Shown: positions 52,325 through 58,094 of the stretch, piece by piece
Numbering within the stretch: the first letter of the stretch is position 1
Layout of the letters: each line of letters begins with the position of its first letter
Assembly (NCBI GenBank): GCA_045605385.1
Contig: JAZUPW010000012.1
Span: forward strand, 1 to 64,000
Length of the DNA stretch: 64,000 bases
Reading direction: 5' to 3'
From: SIG607 sp045605385
GTDB taxonomy: Bacteria; Bacillota; Clostridia; Oscillospirales; Acutalibacteraceae
Program-made: the position numbers and the translations under genes
The notes under the pieces: model-generated
Told to the model about the DNA's origin: nothing
The model's database searches: none
Seen by the model: the letters and a program-made list of their open reading frames with translations, nothing else

Positions 52325-52801
52325 TTTATAGCCTCCCTTGTGTAAAGGGAGGGGGACCGCATTCGCGGTGGAGGGATTGTTATGATAAGAAAACACAACA
52401 AAAATTTAGTTCCCTTTGCAAAAAATCTTCGTAAAAATATGACTAAAGAAGAAAGGCGCCTTTGGTATGACTTTCTTCGTTCATATCCAGTTAAATTTTT
52501 AAGGCAAAAGCCTATTGGTATGTATATTGCAGATTTTTATTCTGCAAAGGCAAGACTTGTAATTGAACTTGACGGTTCACAACACTATGATACCGTGAAT
52601 ATAGAAAAGGATACAAAACGTACTGAGTTTCTTGAACAATACGGTATTACTGTAATACGTATTCCTAACAATTATGTAAATAATAATTTTGGGTTTGTAT
52701 GTGAATATATCGACAATATTGTTAATGAGCGAATTAGTCACTAACAATCCCCTCGCCAACGTTGTTGGCCCTCTCCCCTTTACACAAGGGGCGCTATAAA
52801 A
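52325..52801 (+). mobile_element. Inverted-repeat element carrying a DUF559 nuclease gene
   Basis: A 477-base unit. The left end (52325-52382) and right end (52742-52801) are imperfect inverted repeats of about 58 bases: TATAGC at the outer edge, CTTGTGTAAAGGG and GAGGG in the middle, and GATTGTTA at the inner edge. Each repeat also folds on itself (CCTCCCTTGTGTAAAGGGAGG; CCGCATTCGCGG; GCCAACGTTGTTGGC). The only gene, a DUF559 nuclease, starts and stops exactly at the inner edges. The layout looks like a small mobile or domesticated element. Confidence 0.65.
52382..52744 (+). CDS. DUF559 (Vsr-like) endonuclease
   Basis: A 120-residue single-domain nuclease of the DUF559 family, related in fold to Vsr and other PD-(D/E)XK enzymes. 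LRKNMTKEERRLWYDFLRSY is the family opening. The catalytic core shows FLRQKPIGMYIADFYSAKA, LVIELDGSQHYD (ELDG site) and the late TVIRIPNNYV. It would cut or nick DNA. The ATG follows the left inverted repeat directly, without a good AGGAGG site (GGAGGG lies 12 bases upstream inside the repeat). The stop codon forms the first bases of the right repeat. Confidence 0.85.
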   Translation: MIRKHNKNLVPFAKNLRKNMTKEERRLWYDFLRSYPVKFLRQKPIGMYIADFYSAKARLVIELDGSQHYDTVNIEKDTKRTEFLEQYGITVIRIPNNYVNNNFGFVCEYIDNIVNERISH

Positions 52802-52829
52802 TCCTTTAAGAAATGAGGAAAATCTGCAA

Positions 52830-53396
52830 GTGAAGAAGATAAACTACAAAAATTTATGGTTGCTTTTCATAACCTTCTTTAAGATAGGTGCCTTTACTTT
52901 CGGCGGCGGTTACGCTATGATTTCGCTTATTGGCAAAGAGGTTGTAGATAAACGCGCTTGGCTTGAGGATAGCGATATTTTAGATATTGTCGCTATTGCC
53001 GAATCCACACCCGGTCCTATTGCTATTAATGCATCAACCTTTGTTGGCTATAAGGTAGCAGGTTTTTGGGGCGCTTTTTTTGCAACGCTCGGTACCGTTC
53101 TGCCTTCCTTTACAATCATTCTTATTATTGCGTACTTACTTAAAGAGTTTGCTTCAATTACTGCTGTACGTTATGCTTTTTTCGGAATACGCGCAGGCGT
53201 TTTGGCTTTACTGTTTAAAGCGCTTATTAAAATGTATAAGCAATCGCCGAAAGGTACTGCAGCATATATTGTTATGGCGCTTTCTTTTGTATTCACAGCC
53301 GTTTTAAACGTAAAAGTAATATTTGTTATTATCGGTTGCGCTTTGTTCGGCCTTGCAACCTTTATGTTGGCGCAAAGGGGAGGTAAGGCAGAATGA
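52830..53396 (+). CDS. Chromate transporter family protein, short subunit 1
   Basis: A 188-residue membrane protein, half-size member of the CHR (ChrA) family. GAFTFGGGYAMISLIGKEVV and IAESTPGPIAINASTFVGYK are the CHR signatures. About five hydrophobic segments. Short CHR proteins work as pairs; the partner gene starts within this stop codon (ATGA). Translation begins at GTG behind GAGG. Substrates other than chromate (for example sulfate or organic anions) are possible. It follows the DUF559 element by 28 bases. Confidence 0.88.
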   Translation: MKKINYKNLWLLFITFFKIGAFTFGGGYAMISLIGKEVVDKRAWLEDSDILDIVAIAESTPGPIAINASTFVGYKVAGFWGAFFATLGTVLPSFTIILIIAYLLKEFASITAVRYAFFGIRAGVLALLFKALIKMYKQSPKGTAAYIVMALSFVFTAVLNVKVIFVIIGCALFGLATFMLAQRGGKAE

Positions 53397-53965
53397 TTTA
53401 TTTTGAACTGTTTTATACCTTTTTCCTTATAGGTGCTTTTACCTTTGGCGGCGGTTACGCAATGCTTCCGCTTATAAAAGAAGCCGTTGTTGCGCATAAT
53501 TGGATAAGTGAGCAAACACTTATTGATTTTGTTGCTGTAAGCGAATCAACACCGGGACCTTTTGCTATTAATATGGCAACCTACGTTGGTTCTACAATGG
53601 GCGGAATTTTAGGTGCTGCCTGTGCAACGCTCGGTGTTGTTCTGCCGTCTTTTTTGGTAATATTATTTGTTGCAAAGGTTTACGAAAAGTTTAAAACAAA
53701 TAAAATTGTTATGGGCTGTATGTCGGGCTTAAAACCTGCTGTGGTGGGATTAATTTCTTCGGCAATACTTTCCATTGCCGCTACCGTGTTTATTCCCAAC
53801 GGCTTTAATTTAGCGGTATTTAAAGACGTCACTTTTTATATAAGCGCTTTTATTTTTGCGCTTGGTATGTTTATTACCTTTAAGTTCAAAAAAGTGCATC
53901 CCATTTTAATAATTTGCCTTTCTGCCGTGCTTGGTATAGCGGCGGGGTATATATTTAAACTGTAA
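53393..53965 (+). CDS. Chromate transporter family protein, short subunit 2
   Basis: A 190-residue half-size CHR transporter, homologous to the gene before it: GAFTFGGGYAMLPLIKEAVV and VSESTPGPFAINMATYVGST. About six hydrophobic segments. The start overlaps the stop of subunit 1, so equal production is likely. The operon ends at the terminator at 53969-54005. Confidence 0.88.
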   Translation: MIYFELFYTFFLIGAFTFGGGYAMLPLIKEAVVAHNWISEQTLIDFVAVSESTPGPFAINMATYVGSTMGGILGAACATLGVVLPSFLVILFVAKVYEKFKTNKIVMGCMSGLKPAVVGLISSAILSIAATVFIPNGFNLAVFKDVTFYISAFIFALGMFITFKFKKVHPILIICLSAVLGIAAGYIFKL

Positions 53966-53968
53966 AAT

Positions 53969-54005
53969 AAAAACGGTTGAGAAAAGCGCTTTTCTCAACC
54001 GTTTT
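53969..54005. terminator. Bidirectional terminator
   Basis: Hairpin AAAACGGTTGAGAAAAG/CTTTTCTCAACCGTTTT between the transporter pair and the leftward 40-residue gene. Confidence 0.9.
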
Positions 54006-54015
54006 GTTTGTTAAT

Positions 54016-54138
54016 TTATTTATCTTCACTTGAATTTATGTATATTTCTTCGCATTTTTGCTGTGCGGCAATTAGTTTTTGTATAGTTTCTTCTACTTCG
54101 TGTAAAAGTTCAATATACATCTTTTTGTAATCGGGCAT
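54016..54138 (-). CDS. Small protein of 40 residues
   Basis: A short gene starting MPDYKKMYIELLHEVEETIQ and ending INSSEDK, with a strong AAAGGAGA site 6 bases before its ATG. The protein is hydrophilic and likely one amphipathic helix (ELLHEVEETIQKLIAAQQK) with one Cys. Very similar small proteins (MxDYKKMY...) occur widely in Clostridia as I recall, with no known function. It lies just after the structured RNA at 54190-54340 on the same strand, separated by that RNA's terminator. Confidence 0.7.
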   Translation of the reverse strand: MPDYKKMYIELLHEVEETIQKLIAAQQKCEEIYINSSEDK

Positions 54139-54189
54139 TTTTATTCTCCTTTCGTTTTAGTTATTTTTAGTAAGCTTACGTATAAAAAT

Positions 54190-54340
54190 AAAAAAGTGCG
54201 CAGCCAAGAGCCACGCACCGAAAAACACACAGCTCTTAGCCGCGACGCTAAGTTTTTCTCCTTAAAAGACAAAAACAAAGAACGTGTGCTTTTGCAAAAA
54301 ACACGTGTCTTTTAAGGAAACAATATTAACTTAACGTCGC
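54190..54340 (-). ncRNA. Candidate structured small RNA
   Basis: On the minus strand the predicted start at 54340 is the first base of a 13-bp closing stem: GCGACGTTAAGTT (54340-54328) with AACTTAGCGTCGC (54254-54242). Inside lies a second long stem (CCTTAAAAGACACGTG with CACGT and GTCTTTTAAGG). A third hairpin (GCTAAGAGC/GCTCTTGGC) overlaps a terminator GTGCG/CGCAC with a T-run ending near 54188. A promoter sits exactly upstream. I do not recognise the family; it is too short and too closed for 6S RNA. Confidence 0.55.
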
Positions 54341-54346
54341 AAAATT

Positions 54347-54375
54347 AGTGTAACACAAAACTGCAAATTTGTAAA
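54347..54375 (-). promoter_or_regulatory. Promoter of the candidate small RNA
   Basis: On the minus strand TTTACA (54375-54370), 17-base spacer, TACACT (54352-54347), placing the start at about 54340, at the foot of the closing stem. Confidence 0.6.
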
Positions 54376-54425
54376 GAATTTTCGATTGACAAACTTCGAC
54401 AAATCTGCAGACTTTATTCGACAAA

Positions 54426-54465
54426 GAAAAAATCAAGCCCATAGAAAGCATCTATTGGCTTGATT
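54426..54465 (-). terminator. Terminator of the FAD dehydrogenase gene
   Basis: Hairpin AATCAAGCC/GGCTTGATT with an inner ATAGA/TCTAT stem, T-run on the minus strand. Confidence 0.8.
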
Positions 54466-54537
54466 TATATTTTATATCACGAAGAAATATATTATAAATC
54501 CTTTATAGGATTTATTTCATTGATAAACAAAAATTCT

Positions 54538-55941
54538 TTATGAATTTTTGTTTATCTCCTTTCCCATAAGAACGCCCATTACAGACGCCATCATAAGACC
54601 TCTTGTCCAACCGCTTGAATCGCCTAAGCAGTGAAGACCCTTAATGCTTGTGTTAAAGTGTTCATCCATCTTAACACGGTTGCTGTAGAACTTCAGCTCT
54701 GGCGCGTAAAGTAAGGTTTCGGTAGAAGCAAATCCGGGTACAACTTTATCAAGCGCTTCAATGAAATTAATTATATTAGTCATTGCACGGTAGGGAATAG
54801 CGGCAGTAATGTCACCTGCAACGGCATCGGGAAGCGTTGGCTTTAAGTTACTTTGAGAAAGTTCTTTCTGCCAGGTGCGTTTGCCGTCTACAATATCACC
54901 GTAACGCTGAACAAGAATATGACCGTTAGCTAACATATTAGAAAGTTCGCCAACCTTTTGCGCATAGGCAATAGGCTGATTAAAGGGAACCTTAAAGTTA
55001 TGCGAAACAAGTATAGCAAGGTTAGTGTTGTTAGATTTAAGTTCTTTGTATGAATGTCCGTTAACAACGGCTAAATCGTTATCGTAATTTTCCTGGCTAA
55101 CAAAACCGCCTGGGTTCTGACAAAAAGTACGAACCTTGTTTTTAAAGGGCTTTGGATAACCAATAAGCTTTGATTCGTAAAGAACTTCGTTAACTTTTTC
55201 CATAACTTCGTTTCTTACTTCAACACGAACACCAATGTCAACAGTACCGGGTTCATGTGCAATATTATGCTCGGCACAGAGTTTTTCAAGCCATTCGGCA
55301 CCTCTTCTGCCCGTGGCAACAATAACGCGTTCAGAAAGAATTTTTTCTTCTTTTTTGCCATCGGCACTTTTTATAACGGCGCCTTTACATTCGCCGTTTT
55401 CTAAAATAAGATTGGTACATTCGTAACCAAACATCATTTCAACGCCGTTGTTTAACAGATACTGTTCTATTGAATAATAAATATCCTGTGCTTTTTCGGT
55501 TCCTAAATGGCGAATAGGACAGTCTACTAAACGAAGACCTGCCTGAATAGCGCGTTTTCTTATTTCTTTAACTTCTTCGGGGTTGCTAACGCCTTCAATG
55601 TGTGGGTCAGCGCCGAATTCAAGATATATTTTATCGGTATATTCAATAGTTTCCTGCGCTAAATCCTCGCCAATAAGTTCGGGAAGATTACCGCCAACTT
55701 CACAACTAAGCGATAATTTACCGTCTGAAAAAGCACCCGCACCCGAAAAACCTGTTGTTATGTGACAGTAAGGTTTACAGTTAACGCAAGTTTTGGTTTT
55801 ACTTTTAGGGCAACTGCGCTTTTCAATAGCCGCGCCTTTTTCAACAATCAGTATACTTTTTTTACTGCCGCTTTTAACAAGTTCAAGCGCCGTAAAAATA
55901 CCTGCAGGACCTGCGCCTACAATAAGAATGTCTTTAGTCAT
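54538..55941 (-). CDS. NAD(P)/FAD-dependent dehydrogenase, COG2509 type
   Basis: A 467-residue flavoprotein starting ILIVGAGPAGIFTALELVKS (Rossmann). A cysteine cluster CPKSKTKTCVNCKPYCHITT follows near residue 45, and SGAGAFSDGKLSLSCEVGG is typical for the COG2509 group of uncharacterised dehydrogenases. Residues near LYAPELKFYSNRVKMDE and GLHCLGDSSGWTRGLMMASV complete the family pattern. The reaction is unknown. GGAGG precedes the ATG by 6 bases. The leader carries an intrinsic-terminator-like hairpin right before the ribosome site, so expression is probably attenuated. Confidence 0.85.
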   Translation of the reverse strand: MTKDILIVGAGPAGIFTALELVKSGSKKSILIVEKGAAIEKRSCPKSKTKTCVNCKPYCHITTGFSGAGAFSDGKLSLSCEVGGNLPELIGEDLAQETIEYTDKIYLEFGADPHIEGVSNPEEVKEIRKRAIQAGLRLVDCPIRHLGTEKAQDIYYSIEQYLLNNGVEMMFGYECTNLILENGECKGAVIKSADGKKEEKILSERVIVATGRRGAEWLEKLCAEHNIAHEPGTVDIGVRVEVRNEVMEKVNEVLYESKLIGYPKPFKNKVRTFCQNPGGFVSQENYDNDLAVVNGHSYKELKSNNTNLAILVSHNFKVPFNQPIAYAQKVGELSNMLANGHILVQRYGDIVDGKRTWQKELSQSNLKPTLPDAVAGDITAAIPYRAMTNIINFIEALDKVVPGFASTETLLYAPELKFYSNRVKMDEHFNTSIKGLHCLGDSSGWTRGLMMASVMGVLMGKEINKNS

Positions 55942-55955
55942 ACTTTTTCCTCCGC

Positions 55956-56019
55956 AAAAAAACCTTCGGCGTAATAACTTAAATAAAGTATTAACCGAAG
56001 GACGTTTTAATGTTATTAC
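55956..56019 (-). promoter_or_regulatory. Leader with intrinsic terminator (putative attenuator)
   Basis: Reading leftward from the predicted start, the leader begins GTAATAAC (56019-56012), then forms a hairpin CCTTCGG...CCGAAGG (56001-55963) followed by seven T, and only then GGAGG and the FAD dehydrogenase ATG. The first eight bases are perfectly complementary to GTTATTAC (55978-55971) inside the hairpin's 3' arm, so two exclusive folds are possible. Confidence 0.55.
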
Positions 56020-56024
56020 AATTA

Positions 56025-56053
56025 ATTATAAATGTTTTTTTCTGTTTTGTCAA
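56025..56053 (-). promoter_or_regulatory. Sigma-A promoter of the FAD dehydrogenase gene
   Basis: On the minus strand TTGACA (56053-56048), 17-base spacer, TATAAT (56030-56025): a perfect consensus promoter. Confidence 0.85.
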
Positions 56054-56131
56054 GCCGAGTTTTTTGTAACTTTTTTTGCGTTTTGGGATATATTGGTAAT
56101 AGGTCAGAATAAAAGAAACGGCGGTGGCAAA

Positions 56132-56281
56132 ATGCACAGAAGAAGCGGCAACAAAGGAATAATTTCAATTGCTTTTGCTTTTGGGTTATTGCTTTCCTGC
56201 TTTTGTCCTAATGAAATACTGATTGCGGCGCTCGCTGTTACTGTTATAGTATTGGGTATATCCTGTATTAAATGTAGGTGA
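56132..56281 (+). CDS. Small membrane protein (49 residues) upstream of spoVM
   Basis: A short protein starting MHRRSGNKGIISIAFAFGLL with two hydrophobic stretches (IISIAFAFGLLLSC and LIAALAVTVIVLG) and four Cys. A weak GGTGG lies before the ATG. Its TGA is part of the AGGTGA site of spoVM, 8 bases before that ATG, so the two are translationally linked. The function is unknown; the linkage suggests expression during sporulation. Confidence 0.6.
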   Translation: MHRRSGNKGIISIAFAFGLLLSCFCPNEILIAALAVTVIVLGISCIKCR

Positions 56282-56288
56282 TATTATT

Positions 56289-56375
56289 ATGAAAGTTGTA
56301 CTTATTAAAAGTCCTAAATTTTTAGGTGGATTACTTAGACTTATGTTTGGAATAAAAAAACAAAATACCGAATAA
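56289..56375 (+). CDS. spoVM: SpoVM, spore coat/cortex morphogenetic peptide
   Basis: A 28-residue peptide, MKVVLIKSPKFLGGLLRLMF and then GIKKQNTE. It matches Bacillus SpoVM (MKFYTIKLPKFLGGIVRAML..., 26 residues) in length, the central PKFLGG motif with its Pro, and the amphipathic helix. SpoVM binds the convex forespore membrane and recruits SpoIVA for coat assembly. AGGTGA lies 8 bases upstream. The following gene, a SipL-like protein, belongs to the same coat-basement process. Because of its size such a gene is easily missed. Confidence 0.88.
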   Translation: MKVVLIKSPKFLGGLLRLMFGIKKQNTE

Positions 56376-56392
56376 TTTAATTTAAATAGGTA

Positions 56393-56447
56393 ATAAAATA
56401 TCCTTTCTTTTCATACAATGTAGCAAAAGTATAGAAGAAAGGATATT
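56393..56447 (+). promoter_or_regulatory. Sigma-E-like promoter of sipL inside an inverted repeat
   Basis: ATA (56393-56395), 16 bases, then CATACAAT (56412-56419), the sigma-E -10 consensus. Inverted repeat arms AATATCCTTTCTT (56397-56409) and AAGAAAGGATATT (56435-56447) flank it. The right arm contains the AAAGGA ribosome site of sipL. Confidence 0.6.
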
Positions 56448-56452
56448 TTTTT

Positions 56453-57985
56453 ATGGAATATAAATCAGTAAAGCAATCGGTGTGTATAAACGAAACAGTT
56501 TTTGCTAAAAAGGGCGAGGTGCCCTTTGATATTGACTTCACAATGCCCGATTATTGCCCCGATATTATGAAAATTTTAAAGTGCAAGGCAACGCCACGTA
56601 TTTCTTCTAAAAGTATAAACGGAAATAATGTAACAATAGACGGCAATATAACCGTTAACGTTATGTATTGCGATGCTTCGGGCTGTGTGTATAATTACGA
56701 ACAGATGTCGCCGTTTTCTAAAACCTTTGAAGCCGATTGTGATATTGTTTCTGGCTTTGCCTGCGCAAAAGTTAATAATGAATACGTTAACTGCCGCGCC
56801 GTTAGCGAACGCCGAATAGACATTCACGGCGCGCTTTGTCTTGAAGTAAGCGTTATTGTTCGTAAAAATCATGAAGTAATTGCTGAAGTAGAACCCGAAG
56901 AAATTCAAATTAACCGTAAGGTGGTTAACGCGCTTAACAGTTTGGGCCTTGCCGAAAAAGGATTACTTATAGAAGAAGAATTAGAAATCGGAGGCGGTGC
57001 AGAACCAATTGAATGTATTTTGCAGTACGATGCCGTTTCAATTGTAAATGAAGTAAAGGTTATGAAAAATAAGGTGGCTGTTAAAGGTGAACTATCAATA
57101 TGTGTTATGTATTGTTCAAAATCTCACAGCCGTTATCATACTTATAAAACAACTTTGCCGTTCAGTCAGTTTTTAGATTTGGAAAACGTTAACGAAGATT
57201 GCCGTGTTGAAGCGACTTCTGAACTTTCTTTTCTTGAAATTCGTCCTAAAAAGGGAGCAAATGAATGCCGTGAAATTTTACTTAATGCAAAGCTTTTAGT
57301 TTCTGCAAGGGCGTTTTGCGAAGCAGAAGTGCCTGTAATAAGCGATGCATTTTCCACAAAACACGAATTGACTTTAACTAAAAACGAAGTGGCGCTTGAA
57401 AATCTTGTAGATACAGTAAATACTGAATATATGTTTAAGGAATGTTTTGATTTTCCCGAAAACAGCCTTAACGATATTGTAAATTATTGGGTAGACACAA
57501 CGGTTAATAATTGTAAATATGCTAACGGCAAAATTACAACAAATGCTACAATTACCCTTAGTTTGCTTGTGAATGACAGCAATAATGACGTATCGTATTT
57601 TGAAAAAAGCGCCGATTTTGTTGTAGAATGCGCTTATGATGCAAAAAGTATTAAGGATATTTTCTGCCATACACAGTTAAGTCTTATTTCTTCTTCCTAC
57701 ACAATTCTTACAGGTTCCCGTCTTGAATTCCGCTGTGAGTATAAGGTAACGGTTCAAATAAAACAAAAATGTAAAGAACCACTGCTTGTAGAACTTATTC
57801 TTGAAAATAAAACTAAATCAAAACCAAACGATTGCGCCGTAGTGCTTTACTATCCAGACGAAGATGAAAACCTTTGGGAAATAGCAAAGCGTTATAACAG
57901 CGATTTATCTGAACTAAAACGAATAAACCAAATAGAAGACTTAAAAGTGTGTTCCAACAAACCGTTGTTTATTCCGGTGTATTAA
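56453..57985 (+). CDS. sipL: SipL-like spore coat protein (SPOCS/DUF3794 and LysM)
   Basis: A 510-residue protein with repeated SPOCS (DUF3794) domains, each containing patterns like DIDFTMPDYCPDIMKILKCK and IDGNITVNVMYCDASGCV; a second copy runs from about residue 180, and a third, less clear, from about 310. The C-terminal 50 residues form a LysM domain (DEDENLWEIAKRYNSDLSEL, ending KPLFIPVY). In Clostridioides difficile SipL binds SpoIVA through its LysM domain and is needed for coat attachment. The adjacent spoVM supports the assignment. Expression is probably sigma-E dependent. Confidence 0.88.
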   Translation: MEYKSVKQSVCINETVFAKKGEVPFDIDFTMPDYCPDIMKILKCKATPRISSKSINGNNVTIDGNITVNVMYCDASGCVYNYEQMSPFSKTFEADCDIVSGFACAKVNNEYVNCRAVSERRIDIHGALCLEVSVIVRKNHEVIAEVEPEEIQINRKVVNALNSLGLAEKGLLIEEELEIGGGAEPIECILQYDAVSIVNEVKVMKNKVAVKGELSICVMYCSKSHSRYHTYKTTLPFSQFLDLENVNEDCRVEATSELSFLEIRPKKGANECREILLNAKLLVSARAFCEAEVPVISDAFSTKHELTLTKNEVALENLVDTVNTEYMFKECFDFPENSLNDIVNYWVDTTVNNCKYANGKITTNATITLSLLVNDSNNDVSYFEKSADFVVECAYDAKSIKDIFCHTQLSLISSSYTILTGSRLEFRCEYKVTVQIKQKCKEPLLVELILENKTKSKPNDCAVVLYYPDEDENLWEIAKRYNSDLSELKRINQIEDLKVCSNKPLFIPVY

Positions 57986-58046
57986 AACTTATAAAAATAA
58001 TTAAATTTATATCATTTTCTCAAATATTTGTTTCAAAAACTAAAGC

Positions 58047-58092
58047 AAAATCACTTCCTTTGTGCTATAATGCAATCAAAGGAAGTGATTTT
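58047..58092 (+). promoter_or_regulatory. Promoter inside a 15-bp inverted repeat
   Basis: Arms AAAATCACTTCCTTT (58047-58061) and AAAGGAAGTGATTTT (58078-58092) are perfect. TATAAT (58066-58071) lies in the 16-base spacer, and the right arm holds the ribosome site of the next gene (ATG 58095). It could be a repressor operator, or a hairpin hiding the ribosome site in longer transcripts. No good -35 box is visible. Confidence 0.6.
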
Positions 58093-58094
58093 TT

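Noticed and set aside
54190..54340. Identity of the structured RNA as 6S RNA
   Set aside because: The closed part is only about 100 bases and lacks a large central bubble; the expected length of 6S RNA is nearer 190.
55793..56131. Longer in-frame extension upstream of the 49-residue protein
   Set aside because: It is antisense to the FAD dehydrogenase gene and its promoter; the short form from 56132 has the better context.
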